Positions 27,409 through 39,586 are shown, counted from the stretch's first letter. The stretch is DNA of 64,000 bases from Microbulbifer sp. SAOS-129_SWC (GCF_039696035.1 NZ_CP155567.1:2351001-2415000), one strand, 5' to 3'. Numbers and translations are program-made. The notes: generated by a model from the sequence alone, not told the origin.

Positions 27409-29622
27409 TCAACCATCTATCAATGGCCTTCTGAAATCTACGAAATTGAGCAGTGCTCCGGCCACCGCATAGGCCTCGAGGCGATGTTCGAAGGAGTCTG
27501 TGCGCTCGAACTCCATTCGCGCCAGGCAGTCGTGGATCCAGCGGTTGTCACTGCTACGGGACTTCCACACGCGGCGCCCGGCGAGCATCAGGCGCAACAG
27601 TGCCCACCGGTGTTTGCGGCGGCACTTCAGTTCCTGCAGCGCCACTGCCAGCAGGGCTTCTTCATCGGTAAAATCGGTGCCCAGCGGGTAGTACGGCAGT
27701 CGTTGCAGGCGCTGTGGATCGTCGAAGGTGGCCGCGATGCGCTCGGGCGTATTGTCGCTAAACTCCAGCGGAATGGTGTAGTCATCCTCGATTTTGCCGG
27801 CGCGCCGGGCCGTGTCCAGCAGCTCTTCCTGGAAGCGGGAATCGCAGATGCACAGCATCGCCGCAATGACGTCGCGATCGGACTTTCCGCGCAGGTCGGC
27901 AACGCCGTACTCGGTTACCACGATATCGCGCAGGTGGCGGGGTATGGTGCAATGGGGGTATTGCCACACGATATTGCTGTTCACTTCACCATCGCGATGG
28001 CGGGTACTCGGCAGTGCGATGATCGAGCGCGCACCGGGGAGCTGGTGCGCCTGCGCCACGAAGTTGTACTGGCCCCCTACCCCGCTGACCACCTGATTGT
28101 CGGCGAGCCCATCGGAAATCACGGCGCCGGTCAGGGTGACCATCATGGCCGAGTTCACAAAGCGCGCCTTTTGCCGCTGCGCCGCCTTCAGGTGGAAGTC
28201 TTCGCAGGCGTCGTTGATATAGTCGATCGCGGTCATGTTGATACCGGCACGCTCCCCGTCCGCCAACTCCCTCAGTTCCGCGTACATGGATTCCGGGCCC
28301 AGATAGAAGCCGCCGTGCAGCCAGATGCCGCCTTTGAGCTTGCCGTTCAGGCAGCGCCCGAGCAGGCGGCGACGGCCGTGCTCGCTGTGCAGGTCGCACT
28401 CCTCCTCTTCCCCTTCGGGATTCAGCAGCTTGTGCCCCCGCCAGCTGTAACTGGGGTCGACAATCCCCAGTTGCTGTAGAAATTCGGTGTCCGCCGGCGT
28501 CAGTGGCGAGCCGATACGGCCACAATCGCGCAGCGCCAGCAGGGTGTCTTCGTTGACGGTGGTGGTAATGGTGTCGCTATCGAGCAGTTGCTGCAGCGCT
28601 GCATCCGGGTAAACCTCGCGTCTCAGTACGCCAGCGCGGCGCAGTTGCAGGAATCCCGGCGGCACCATTTCGCTGGCACCGTAGAGACCATGCTGGAAGG
28701 TGTCGAGCATCGGCGGCAGCAACTGGCGCAATTGCAGCGAGTCGTCGCAGGTCAGGTCGCGCAGCAGCTCCCGGTAAGCGGCATTGTCGGTATGGCGCAG
28801 GCGCAGGATATGGCAGATGGCATCGCCCAGCGCGCCGATGCCCACCTGCAGCGTGCCGCCGTCCGCCACCAGGCTGGCGATATGCACGGCCAGCGCGTAC
28901 TCGGTGAAACCCACCGCCGGCGCTGGCGCCGCGAACAGCGGTGCGTCGAAGGTCTCCCCCTCGAGCAGAAAATCGAAGTCCGCGGTATCGAGCACGGCGT
29001 CATTGCCGAGAAAAGGCAATTGCGGATTGCACTCGCCCAACAGCAGCAGTGCGTCGTCCCCGCGGGCGCGCGCCTCGCGCAGTAGCGGCAGAGTCAGGTC
29101 GGTGTTGCTGCTGATGCTGAACTGCCCGTGGGGGCCCGGCGACACCATCTGCGCGACCAGGTTGACCCCGCGATCGAACAGGTCGCGCACCACATGGGTG
29201 TAATTGGCGCTGACGTAATCCTGCTGCACCGTGCGGTTGCCGAGAAAGCTGCCCGGCTGCAGGAAAAATTCACACACCTCGATATTCGGCGGCAGGCGAT
29301 TCTTGCGCCGCGCGGGCGTATAGCCGAGATCCTGGTAGTGGTTGTAGACGCGGTCCAGCAGGGGCTGGATAAAGCGGCGCTCTATCTCGCCGTGCCCCAG
29401 CGGGCGCTCCAGGGTCAGTGCGGTATAGATTGTCAGGCTGATGGAGGGGTCCGCGGCAGCGCGGGCATAGAGGGCGTTGGCAAAGTGATTGGCCTTGCCG
29501 ATACCGAGCGGCAGGCCGAGCACAATGCGTTTCCCCAGTACTTCCAGCACTGCGTCGACGCAGCGCTCGGCACTGTCGAAGCGCTGCGGTTGCTTGTCGC
29601 CCGTGTTTTCAGACGTTGCCAT
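27409..29622 (-). CDS. Acetyl-CoA hydrolase/transferase family protein
   Basis: A family I CoA-transferase-like protein that would move CoA between acetate and other acids or hydrolyse acyl-CoA. The C-terminal AcetylCoA_hyd_C signature is clear around residues 500-640 (SGVGGQYNFVAQAHQLPGARSIIALPSTR...GEVNSNIVWQYPHCTIPRHLRDIVVTEYGVADLRGKSDRD). The N-terminal half has LLLLGECNPQLP and DGGTLQVGIGALGDAI. At about 737 residues it is longer than typical family members of 430-640 residues, with an extra basic C-terminal tail (RRKHRWALLRLMLAGRRVWKS). A GTG at 29634 is an alternative start. It lies 39 bases downstream of the FadE-like gene, likely co-transcribed. Substrate unknown. Confidence 0.8.
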   Translation of the reverse strand: MATSENTGDKQPQRFDSAERCVDAVLEVLGKRIVLGLPLGIGKANHFANALYARAAADPSISLTIYTALTLERPLGHGEIERRFIQPLLDRVYNHYQDLGYTPARRKNRLPPNIEVCEFFLQPGSFLGNRTVQQDYVSANYTHVVRDLFDRGVNLVAQMVSPGPHGQFSISSNTDLTLPLLREARARGDDALLLLGECNPQLPFLGNDAVLDTADFDFLLEGETFDAPLFAAPAPAVGFTEYALAVHIASLVADGGTLQVGIGALGDAICHILRLRHTDNAAYRELLRDLTCDDSLQLRQLLPPMLDTFQHGLYGASEMVPPGFLQLRRAGVLRREVYPDAALQQLLDSDTITTTVNEDTLLALRDCGRIGSPLTPADTEFLQQLGIVDPSYSWRGHKLLNPEGEEEECDLHSEHGRRRLLGRCLNGKLKGGIWLHGGFYLGPESMYAELRELADGERAGINMTAIDYINDACEDFHLKAAQRQKARFVNSAMMVTLTGAVISDGLADNQVVSGVGGQYNFVAQAHQLPGARSIIALPSTRHRDGEVNSNIVWQYPHCTIPRHLRDIVVTEYGVADLRGKSDRDVIAAMLCICDSRFQEELLDTARRAGKIEDDYTIPLEFSDNTPERIAATFDDPQRLQRLPYYPLGTDFTDEEALLAVALQELKCRRKHRWALLRLMLAGRRVWKSRSSDNRWIHDCLARMEFERTDSFEHRLEAYAVAGALLNFVDFRRPLIDG

Positions 29623-29661
29623 CGCCCTGTACACCCTGCCGGCTGCCCGCCGGGGCAGCGG

Positions 29662-31884
29662 TTATGCAGATTTGCCCAGATCGTCGAAGTGATCCACCTG
29701 AATCGCCATATCCACGGCATCGGCCGCTTCGCGCAGCTGGGTCGCCTCTTCTTCACTGATCAGCTTTTGGTCCAGCGCCGCATCGATATCCTTGCGGTGG
29801 AAGGTGCGGATGCCGCCTTTCTTCATTTTGTCCCTGCCCTCTTCCGTGGCACAGACCTTGTTGAAGGCCTGCTCTATGAGGTCGACACCGTCGCCGGGAT
29901 TGCCGAGGAACACCCCGCGGGTGAGGCGGTCGCGGGTTTCCGACGGCGTCAGCAGCAGCTCCGCACAGGCCTGTGCCTTGCGGTCTGACGGCGTATTGAC
30001 ACTGTGGCCCCAGGGCATGGTGAGAAAGTGCATCAACTGCCCGAGGAAGCGCACCGGGAAATTCTGGAACACTTCCAGCAGGCTCACTTCAATCCGGTGC
30101 AGGCCCGCACGCATGGAAAATTCCAGCAGCGGGCGGTCTTCTTTCGGGCTGCCATCGTCCTTGTAGCGCTTGAGCGCGCAACTCAACAGATAGAGCTCGC
30201 TCAACACATCGCCGAGGCGCGACGAAATAAGCTCCTTGCGTTTGAGTTCACCGCCAAGCGACATCAGCGAAATCTCGGTGGTCAGGGTAAGAATCGCCGA
30301 GTAGCGGTTCAGCTGGCGATAGTACTTGGCCGCATCACCAACACCGCGCGGACTGCTGGCAAAGAGTCCGCCGGTCCAACCGTGGAAGACGCCGCGTAGC
30401 AGTGTCTTGATTTGAAACCACAGGTGTTTCGGCAGCAGCTTGTCGAGTGCGTCGACACCGGCTTCGGTATCCGGGTTTTCCGCCGCCATCATCTCATCGA
30501 GCAGGTACGGGTGACAGCGGATTGCACCCTGCCCGAAGATCATCAGGCTGCGGGTGAGAATATTGGCACCTTCTACCGTGATCGCCACTGGCACGGCGCG
30601 GTAGACATTGCCGATATAGTTGAGCGGCCCGTCCATAATCGCCTTGCCGGCGTGGATATCCATGGCATCGTTGACCGCCTGGCGCAGGCCGGTTGTGGCG
30701 TGCGCCTTCATGATGGCGGAGACCACCGCCGGCTTGAGTCCTTCGTCGAGCGCGCGGGTGGTGGCCTTGTGGGCGCTGTCGAGGACGTAAGCAATGGATG
30801 CAATCTCCGCCAGACGCCGTTGCACGCCCTCGAATTTGCCAATCGGGATGCTGAACTGCTCGCGGATGCGCGCATAGGCGCCGGTGGTGCGCGCGGCCAT
30901 TTTGGCACCGCCGGTGGACAGCGACGGCAGTGAGATACCGCGGCCCGCGGCCAGTGCGCTCATCAGCATCTGCCAGCCGTGGCCGACGTTGTCCTGCCCG
31001 CCGATAATCCACTCCATCGGCACGAACACATCCTTGCCCCAATTGGGCCCGTTCTGGAAGGCCTGCATGGCCGGCAGGTGGCGCTGCCCGATGCTGACGC
31101 CGTCGGTATCGGTGGGGATCAGGGCCACGGTAATGCCCAGCGACTCCTCCTCGCCGAGCAGATGATCGGGGTCATAGAGCTTGAACGCGAGGCCGAGAAT
31201 GGTGGCCACCGGGCCCAGCGTGATATAGCGCTTGTGCCAATTGACGCGCATCCCCAGCGTTTTCTCGCCCTTGTACTCGCCGTAACAGACCACGCCACGA
31301 TCGACCATGGCGGCGGCGTCGGAGCCGGCCTCGGGGCTGGTGAGGCCGAAACAGGGGATCTCGCGGCCGTCGGCGAGGCGCGGCAGGTAGTAGTCCTTCT
31401 GCTCGTCGGTGCCGTGTGCCATCAACAGCTCGCCCGGGCCGAGTGAGTTGGGGACCATCACGGTAACGCCGACGCTGGTACTGCGGGTGGAAACCTTGGT
31501 GACAATTTCCGCATGGGCGCTGGGCGAGAAACCCAGACCGCCGAATTTTTTCGGGATAATGATGCCGAAGAAGCGCTCCCGTTTCAGAAACTGCCACACC
31601 TCCTCGGGGATATCGTGATCCTCGTAGCTGATTTTCCAGTCGTCGACCATGCGGCACAGCTCTTCCACCGGCCCGTCGATAAACGCCTGCTCTTCCTCTG
31701 TCAGCTTTGGCGGGCCCATGCTCAGCAGCTGGTCCCAGTCCGGCTTGCCGGACAGTAACTGGGCGTCCCACCAGACCTCACCCGCTTCCATCGCCTCCCG
31801 TTCGGTGTCGGAAATCGGCGGCAGGATCTTTTTGATCAATTTCAGCAGCGGCGCGGTGATCCACCTCTTGCGCAGGTCGCTCAT
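29662..31884 (-). CDS. fadE: FadE-like acyl-CoA dehydrogenase lacking the N-terminal membrane hairpin
   Basis: Catalyses the first, FAD-dependent step of fatty-acid beta-oxidation. From residue 5 on it follows E. coli FadE closely (ISDTEREAMEAGEVWWDAQLLSGKPDW; PNSLGPGELL; FGLTSPEAGSDAAA; TVEGANILTRSLMIFGQGAIRCHPYL, a block well conserved in this family), including the DUF1974 C-terminal domain. It is 740 residues against 814 in E. coli, because the roughly 70-residue membrane-spanning start is absent. ATG at 31884 has AGGAAGG seven bases upstream. Membrane association would need another mechanism. Confidence 0.9.
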   Translation of the reverse strand: MSDLRKRWITAPLLKLIKKILPPISDTEREAMEAGEVWWDAQLLSGKPDWDQLLSMGPPKLTEEEQAFIDGPVEELCRMVDDWKISYEDHDIPEEVWQFLKRERFFGIIIPKKFGGLGFSPSAHAEIVTKVSTRSTSVGVTVMVPNSLGPGELLMAHGTDEQKDYYLPRLADGREIPCFGLTSPEAGSDAAAMVDRGVVCYGEYKGEKTLGMRVNWHKRYITLGPVATILGLAFKLYDPDHLLGEEESLGITVALIPTDTDGVSIGQRHLPAMQAFQNGPNWGKDVFVPMEWIIGGQDNVGHGWQMLMSALAAGRGISLPSLSTGGAKMAARTTGAYARIREQFSIPIGKFEGVQRRLAEIASIAYVLDSAHKATTRALDEGLKPAVVSAIMKAHATTGLRQAVNDAMDIHAGKAIMDGPLNYIGNVYRAVPVAITVEGANILTRSLMIFGQGAIRCHPYLLDEMMAAENPDTEAGVDALDKLLPKHLWFQIKTLLRGVFHGWTGGLFASSPRGVGDAAKYYRQLNRYSAILTLTTEISLMSLGGELKRKELISSRLGDVLSELYLLSCALKRYKDDGSPKEDRPLLEFSMRAGLHRIEVSLLEVFQNFPVRFLGQLMHFLTMPWGHSVNTPSDRKAQACAELLLTPSETRDRLTRGVFLGNPGDGVDLIEQAFNKVCATEEGRDKMKKGGIRTFHRKDIDAALDQKLISEEEATQLREAADAVDMAIQVDHFDDLGKSA

Positions 31885-31969
31885 TTTCACCTTCCTGATG
31901 ACAGAGGGCTGCGGCGCAATATCAGCGCGCGCAGTAAAGACATTCAGCTCACTATGATAGGCGACAAAA

Positions 31970-32860
31970 TCAAGCCAATGCCAGTGCGCCGATGCCGCTG
32001 AAGATGATCAGCGCCGCAATCAACCGGCGCGGCGAAAAGCGCTCGTTCAGCGCCAACACGGAGATGACAGAAGCAAACAGGATACTGGTTTCGCGCGTGG
32101 CCACCACCGCTGCTACCGGCATCACCGACGTCGCCCAGAGTGCCACAGCAAAGGCCCCGCTGGCCAACATTCCGGCAGCGGATCCGCGCAGCAGATTCGC
32201 GCGTGCAAATGACAGGCCACGCAGCGGCTGGGTCAGCAGCACCGAGACCAGTATTCCGCCAGCCGACAGCATTTCCAGCCAGGCGACAAAACTGAGCGGA
32301 TTCGCCACCGTCCGCACCCCCGCCGCACCGAGAGTGGTGTAGCCAGTGATCGCCACACCGGTGCCCACCGACAAAAGAATTCCCGGGCCGGATACCCGCA
32401 GCTCCTTCATGATCAGGGCAAAGATGCCGCAAGTGACCAGCAACACACCGGTCAACTGCAGCGGCTGCAGCGATTCATCCAGAAACAGCAGTGCGGCGAT
32501 GGCGACCAGCATCGGCGTCACGCCGCGGGCGACCGGGTAAGCGGTGCCGTAGTCGAGCACGCGATAGGAGTGCGTGAGCAGGAAAAAGTACAGGTACTGG
32601 AACAGCGCACCGCCAATCAGGTAGCCCAGGGCCCCGGCGCGGGGCAAGGGCGTCTGGGTGGCCAGCAATGCGCCAAACAGCAGACCAACACTGCGGATCA
32701 TGGCCAGCTGCAGAAAACTTTCGCCGCTGTGTTTGACTACGGCATTCCAGACGGCGTGGGCCAGCGCCGACAGCAGGACCAGCCCATAAATGAGTGATTC
32801 CGGTACTGACAAGGTATACGGCTCGGGTTGCACTGCGACCGCTGTGGCGACGAAGCACAA
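31970..32860 (-). CDS. EamA/DMT-superfamily transporter
   Basis: A roughly 290-residue inner-membrane protein with about ten hydrophobic segments in two EamA repeats (for example LIYGLVLLSALAHAVWNAVVK and LLSVGTGVAITGYTTLGAAGV), each ending in a short-helix pair before FLDESL or ALNERF, a hallmark of the drug/metabolite transporter superfamily. The start is uncertain. The open frame begins with TTG at 32860, an internal GTG or TTG near 32809-32830 would also fit, no clear ribosome site is visible, and the first in-frame ATG is too deep. Substrate cannot be inferred. Confidence 0.75.
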   Translation of the reverse strand: MCFVATAVAVQPEPYTLSVPESLIYGLVLLSALAHAVWNAVVKHSGESFLQLAMIRSVGLLFGALLATQTPLPRAGALGYLIGGALFQYLYFFLLTHSYRVLDYGTAYPVARGVTPMLVAIAALLFLDESLQPLQLTGVLLVTCGIFALIMKELRVSGPGILLSVGTGVAITGYTTLGAAGVRTVANPLSFVAWLEMLSAGGILVSVLLTQPLRGLSFARANLLRGSAAGMLASGAFAVALWATSVMPVAAVVATRETSILFASVISVLALNERFSPRRLIAALIIFSGIGALALA

Positions 32861-32978
32861 TTGCTATTTTGCAATAATTGCATCGAAATTCTGCCAGCTA
32901 CGGCCAGCCGGGGGTAACTGCCCTGTACGCCATGTGCACACTGGTCGCGCTCGGCGCTATCCGGACAGCCCGGCTGCA

Positions 32979-33458
32979 TCAAAGCAGGGGCTGCGGTGAA
33001 ACGATCACGCCGTTATTGTCCGCGTACAGGAATTCTCCAGGCCTGAAGGTGACGCCGCCGAAAGTCACCGCGAGATCGCGCTCGCCAATACCTTTCTTTT
33101 CGGTTTTCATCGGGTGGCATCCCAGAGCCTGTACCCCTAACTCTAGACCAGAAATCTCATCTACATCGCGGATGCAGCCGTAAACAAGTATTCCCTGCCA
33201 GCCATTATTGCAGGCCTTTTCTGCCAGTTGATCACCGAGATGGGCGCGACGCATGGAGCCGCCAGCATCCACGACAAGCACCCTGCCGCCGCCCTCTTCG
33301 GCCACCAGTTCGCGCACCAGGGAGTTGTCCTCAAAACACTTGATCGTCGCAATCGGTCCGCCGAACTGCTCGCGGCCGCCGTAATTGATAAACATCGGCT
33401 CCACCACGCGCACCAATTCAGGGTGGGCATCGCAGAGATCGGGAGTGGAAATTGTCAT
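32979..33458 (-). CDS. rraA: RraA-family regulator of ribonuclease activity
   Basis: A 159-residue cytosolic protein, the usual RraA length (E. coli 161). It carries [63 protein letters not shown] and [20 protein letters not shown], all in family positions. RraA binds RNase E and inhibits its action; close relatives are 4-hydroxy-4-methyl-2-oxoglutarate aldolases, but the E. coli-like C-terminus favours RraA. The frame opens at 33494; ATG at 33458 with GAGGCC upstream is the better start. Confidence 0.88.
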   Translation of the reverse strand: MTISTPDLCDAHPELVRVVEPMFINYGGREQFGGPIATIKCFEDNSLVRELVAEEGGGRVLVVDAGGSMRRAHLGDQLAEKACNNGWQGILVYGCIRDVDEISGLELGVQALGCHPMKTEKKGIGERDLAVTFGGVTFRPGEFLYADNNGVIVSPQPLL

Positions 33459-33574
33459 GGTGGCCTCGATTGATCTGCCGGAAGGATAAGACACGGATAA
33501 TAGCGGCCGAGCGAGTGCAACGCAGCAGCTTTGGTCAATAGCGGATATCTATTTGCTGGATATTGGGCACTCAC

Positions 33575-33602
33575 AAAAAACCGGCGCAGTCTCCCGCGCC
33601 GG
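33575..33602 (-). terminator. Terminator of the YkuD gene
   Basis: CCGGCGC (33581-33587) pairs with GCGCCGG (33596-33602); on the minus strand the stem is followed by T6. Confidence 0.8.
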
Positions 33603-33630
33603 CTTTTGCTACGCATTGATGCGCTCTCAA

Positions 33631-34206
33631 TCAGTAACGGACTCGCACCGGTGTGCCCACACGGGCGTAATGGAAAAATTTGCGAGCCATTTGCGGCGGC
33701 ATGCGCACGCAACCGTGGGATGCCGGGTAACTCGGCACATGTCCGGAAGCGTGCATACCGATACCGCCATTGAAGCGCAGATAGAAGTTCATTTTCGCTC
33801 CGCGGTAGTAGGTTCCCGGCGGGCGACGATCGCGTCGTGTATTGACATTGGCCTTCACTACGCGGCCGGTGCGCCGGTCGACGAAGCTACCGTAAATGGT
33901 GGAGCGGTGATTCGGCCGCTTCGCCAGTACGCGGAAATGGCCGGCACTGGTGCGGTGGCCACTCTTGCCGGAAGAAACCCTGGAGACACCTACCAGTGTG
34001 CCGCCTTTGTAGAAGTATGCGCGCTGTTCGGAAAGTGAGATGGTAATGGAGGCCGGCCCGGATGCGGCAGCAGCGGCGTAATCGTCAAACCAGTTCACAC
34101 CGCGGCGATCGGGATTTGCCCAGCTGTTGGCGGTCAACAGCAGCAGGATGAAGAAAAGCAGTCCGGTATACCGTCGAAAATCCCAGCTGACTCTGATTCT
34201 ATGCAT
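33631..34206 (-). CDS. L,D-transpeptidase (YkuD domain), exported
   Basis: Cross-links peptidoglycan or attaches lipoprotein to it in the periplasm, using a catalytic cysteine. The 191-residue protein has a signal or anchor segment (YTGLLFFILLLLTANSWA, about residues 13-30), then a YkuD domain starting SITISLSEQRAYFYKGGTLV and ending with the active-site block GIGMHASGHVPSYPASHGCVRM, in which HASG histidine and SHGC cysteine are the catalytic residues. Single YkuD domain without LysM. ATG at 34206 begins the basic N-region. Flanked by its own terminator, so monocistronic. Confidence 0.9.
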   Translation of the reverse strand: MHRIRVSWDFRRYTGLLFFILLLLTANSWANPDRRGVNWFDDYAAAAASGPASITISLSEQRAYFYKGGTLVGVSRVSSGKSGHRTSAGHFRVLAKRPNHRSTIYGSFVDRRTGRVVKANVNTRRDRRPPGTYYRGAKMNFYLRFNGGIGMHASGHVPSYPASHGCVRMPPQMARKFFHYARVGTPVRVRY

Positions 34207-34565
34207 GGTTCACCTCACTCTCTCGGTCTGAAAATGCGGAGGTCGTGCGCACTGTGTGTCCACTTGTTTTGGTGAAATTTCCGGGGCGTCGCCCTGTCTG
34301 GCTTTCCCGGAAAATGCGCTACTGTGTATCCGTGTTGACGGCCTCTTGAACACAATTTCGATTCTATTGCGCATAACCGCGTCGCTTAGACCGAATGTTT
34401 CTCTGCGCTGGTTGAGTTATCGGGTTGGAGCCTGAACCTAATGTGTGTCCACACGTCCGGCGAGGAGAATTGCAGGAAAAAATTGGGGATTTTTACCGGT
34501 TAGAGATAACAAAAATCTAAAAACCAGCGGAGGGGAACCGAAAACTTTCAGGTCCGGGAGGAGGG
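34207..34565. other. Intergenic region upstream of the YkuD gene
   Basis: About 360 bases without a supported gene. It has an 8-bp inverted repeat TTTCCGGG / CCCGGAAA at 34278-34285 and 34306-34313 and two TGTGTGTCCAC words near 34249 and 34443. The small plus-strand frames here look random. Confidence 0.4.
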
Positions 34566-34591
34566 AAAAAGCGGTCCATGTGGACCGCTTT
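34566..34591 (-). terminator. Terminator of ppsA
   Basis: AGCGGTCCA / TGGACCGCT stem (34570-34578 with 34581-34589); minus-strand T5 follows. Confidence 0.8.
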
Positions 34592-34602
34592 TGGGGGGAA
34601 CG

Positions 34603-36972
<2,370 letters not shown>

Positions 36973-37052
36973 GCCCTCTGCAGCAGGAATTGGTGGCGCA
37001 GATTATAAGGATGGGTTTTGTAAAAAATACCCCGAAAATTGCAGCGAAAATG

Positions 37053-37069
37053 TTGTAAATTTTCTACAA
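37053..37069. promoter_or_regulatory. Small dyad in the ppsA-ppsR divergent promoter region
   Basis: TTGTA (37053-37057) and TACAA (37065-37069) form an inverted repeat in the only AT-rich part of the 163-base gap between the two divergent genes. Confidence 0.25.
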
Positions 37070-37135
37070 AATGCGGCGCGACCTGTAGTTCAAAAACGAT
37101 TACCATGCGCCATCGCCGCTTGACTGGGGATCCCT

Positions 37136-37963
37136 ATGGCCCAACACAAACGCACCGCGTTCTTTATTTCCGATGGCACCGGCCTCACTGTGGAGGCCAT
37201 CGGCCACAGTCTGCTGGCGCAGTTTCGCGACCAGCACGTGGAGCAGGTTACCCTGCCCTACGTCGACTCCACCGAGAAAGTCCGCCTGGTACTGGCACGG
37301 ATCGAGCGTGCAGCGGTGGATTCGGGGCAGCAGCCGATCATCATCACCAGCATTGTCTCCGACCAGATCCGGCGCGAGTTGCACAAAAGCTCCGCACTGA
37401 TGCTCGATGTATTCGAAAGCTACCTGACCCCGCTGGCCAATCTGTTCGGCGCGGACCCGGGGCAGTCGGTGAATGTATCCCATGGTATTGCCGATGATCG
37501 GCGCTACAGCGACCGTATCGACGCGGTGCATTTCGCCATGGACAACGATGACGGCCGCCGCGTGCGCGAATTCGAGCGTGCCGACGTCATCCTCGTGGGG
37601 GTCTCGAGATCGGGCAAAACCCCTACCTGCCTGTACCTGGCGCTGCAGTTCGGCCTGCGCGCGGCCAACTACCCGATTACCGAAGAAGATATGGATTCCA
37701 CCGCGCTGCCAAAGATCCTGCGACCCTACCGAAACAAACTGTTCGGCCTCACCATCGACCCGAAGCGGTTGATGAGCATCCGCCAGGAACGCCGCGCCAA
37801 CAGCCGCTACGCTTCTATGGAACAGTGCGAATTCGAAGTGCGGCAAGTGGAGCAGATGTTGCGCCGCGCCCAGGTGCCTTCCCTCAACGCCACCCAGCTG
37901 TCGGTGGAGGAGCTGGCCACACGGCTGATGTCGCAGGCTGGCATTGAGCGCAGAATCGAGTAA
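37136..37963 (+). CDS. ppsR: PEP synthase regulatory kinase/pyrophosphorylase (DUF299)
   Basis: A bifunctional enzyme that inactivates PpsA by ADP-dependent phosphorylation of a threonine next to the catalytic histidine and reactivates it by phosphate-dependent removal. The 275-residue protein starts with FFISDGTGLTVEAIGHSLL and has the P-loop GVSRSGKTPTCLYLA at about residues 155-169, as in YdiA. It is divergent from ppsA across 163 bases, the usual gammaproteobacterial pairing, which lets the cell switch PEP synthesis on and off post-translationally. Confidence 0.93.
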   Translation: MAQHKRTAFFISDGTGLTVEAIGHSLLAQFRDQHVEQVTLPYVDSTEKVRLVLARIERAAVDSGQQPIIITSIVSDQIRRELHKSSALMLDVFESYLTPLANLFGADPGQSVNVSHGIADDRRYSDRIDAVHFAMDNDDGRRVREFERADVILVGVSRSGKTPTCLYLALQFGLRAANYPITEEDMDSTALPKILRPYRNKLFGLTIDPKRLMSIRQERRANSRYASMEQCEFEVRQVEQMLRRAQVPSLNATQLSVEELATRLMSQAGIERRIE

Positions 37964-38032
37964 AGTAGCCGCCTTTTTTGGCCGGCGGGAACGCGCCGGC
38001 CCGCCCGGCTTCAAGAGGCAGTTTCTCTCACC

Positions 38033-39364
38033 ATGCAAATCGTCTCCCTGCCCTACTCGCTCAACACAGCCGCGGCCTTCCAGGCCATTGCCGACCTGCC
38101 GGCCCCCGTGTGGCTGGACAGCGGCAGACCGCTCGCCGCCGGCGGGCGCTTCGATATTGTCAGCGCGGACCCGCTGGAAACCCTGACGCTGGCCGCCGAC
38201 GACCAAGCGCCGTTCGAGCGCCTCGACGACCTCGTGTGTGAGCTGTGCCCGCAGGAGAGCGACGGCCAACTGCCGTTCTGTGGCGGTGCCATCGGCTACG
38301 CCGGCTATGAACTCGGCCACAGGGGCAATTTCCTGCCCACAGATCCGCGCCCGACACCCCTGCCGGCGGGCTTCTTCGGCCTCTACAACTGGGCGCTGAT
38401 CGTCGATCACCAGCTGTGTGCCAGCCACCTGGTGTTCCATCCCAGCTGCAGCCGCCGCCAGGTGCGCGACCTGGTCGCGCGCTTTACCGCGGTCCGCTGG
38501 CAGACGCCGCCCCAGAGCGGCGATTTCAACCTGCGCGCGCCCTTTCGCCACGAGTTCAGTCGCGATGATTACTGCGCCACGGTAGATCGGGTGCTGGACT
38601 ACATCGCCGCCGGCGATATCTACCAGGCCAACTTTACCCAGCGATTCCGTGCGCCCTTCGATGGCGATCCGTTCACCGCCTACCTGGCCCTGCGCGAACG
38701 CGCGGCCGGCCCGTTTTCCGCCTATCTCGACCTGCCCCAGGGGCAGCTGTTGAGCCTGTCACCGGAGCGCTTTATCCACGCCGATGGCGACAGCCTGCAA
38801 ACCGAACCGATCAAGGGCACCGCGGCGCGCTCGGCCGATCCGGACGCCGATGCCCGCGCCGCCGCAACGCTGGCGCAAAGCGGCAAGGACCGTGCGGAAA
38901 ACCTGATGATCGTGGATCTGCTGCGCAACGATTTCGGCAAACTGTGCCGGCGCGGCAGCGTACGGGTACCGCGCCTATTCGACCTGGTGAGCTTTGCCAA
39001 CGTGCACCACCTGGTCAGCACCATTACCGGTGAACTGGACGGCGACCACAGCTACGCCGATCTCCTCGCCGCCTGCTTCCCCGGCGGCTCCATTACCGGC
39101 GCCCCCAAGCGCCGCGCGATGCAGATTATCCGCGAGCTGGAGCGCAGCCCCCGCGGCGTCTACTGCGGCAGTATCGGCTACCTCAGCAGCTGCGGTCGCG
39201 CCGACACCAATATCGCCATCCGCACCCTGACCGCCGCCGATCGCGAGCTGACCTGCGCTGCAGGTGGCGGTATCGTGGCGGATTCCGATCCGGCGGCGGA
39301 ACACGAAGAGTGCCTGAGCAAGGTGCGGATGCTGATGGAGACGGCGGAGCGCTTCCTGCCCTGA
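38033..39364 (+). CDS. pabB: Aminodeoxychorismate synthase component I
   Basis: Combines chorismate with ammonia to 4-amino-4-deoxychorismate in folate synthesis. The 443-residue protein has the N-terminal Anth_synt_I_N region and the chorismate-binding domain from about residue 185 (DYCATVDRVLDYIAAGDIYQANFTQRF). The PIKGTAAR motif carries the lysine that marks PabB rather than TrpE, and FPGGSITGAPKRRAMQII, YCGSIGYLSSCG and GGGIVADSDPAAEHEEC follow. It lies 69 bases after ppsR and may be co-transcribed with it. The partner pabC is at 62758-63528; a pabA is not in the window. Confidence 0.93.
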   Translation: MQIVSLPYSLNTAAAFQAIADLPAPVWLDSGRPLAAGGRFDIVSADPLETLTLAADDQAPFERLDDLVCELCPQESDGQLPFCGGAIGYAGYELGHRGNFLPTDPRPTPLPAGFFGLYNWALIVDHQLCASHLVFHPSCSRRQVRDLVARFTAVRWQTPPQSGDFNLRAPFRHEFSRDDYCATVDRVLDYIAAGDIYQANFTQRFRAPFDGDPFTAYLALRERAAGPFSAYLDLPQGQLLSLSPERFIHADGDSLQTEPIKGTAARSADPDADARAAATLAQSGKDRAENLMIVDLLRNDFGKLCRRGSVRVPRLFDLVSFANVHHLVSTITGELDGDHSYADLLAACFPGGSITGAPKRRAMQIIRELERSPRGVYCGSIGYLSSCGRADTNIAIRTLTAADRELTCAAGGGIVADSDPAAEHEECLSKVRMLMETAERFLP

Positions 39365-39586
39365 GCCAAACCACGCTGATTGGTGATCGCGGGGTGCGCC
39401 GTGAAGGCTGAACAACTCAGAGAACTTTATTGCGTGGTGCGCACGGCGCACGCTACGGTCGCGGCTAATGCATCCGAAAAGTTATAAAACTATCTACTAT
39501 TGATATTTCCAAGTTATTAGCCGACCTGCTAGATTTTGCGCCATTGCCCGATCCGGGTTTCGGATTCGCAGAGAAAGGATGTGCAA

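Noticed and set aside
37980..38001. GGCCGGC/GCCGGCC hairpin between ppsR and pabB
   Set aside because: The T-run lies before, not after, the stem on the plus strand, so it is not a terminator.
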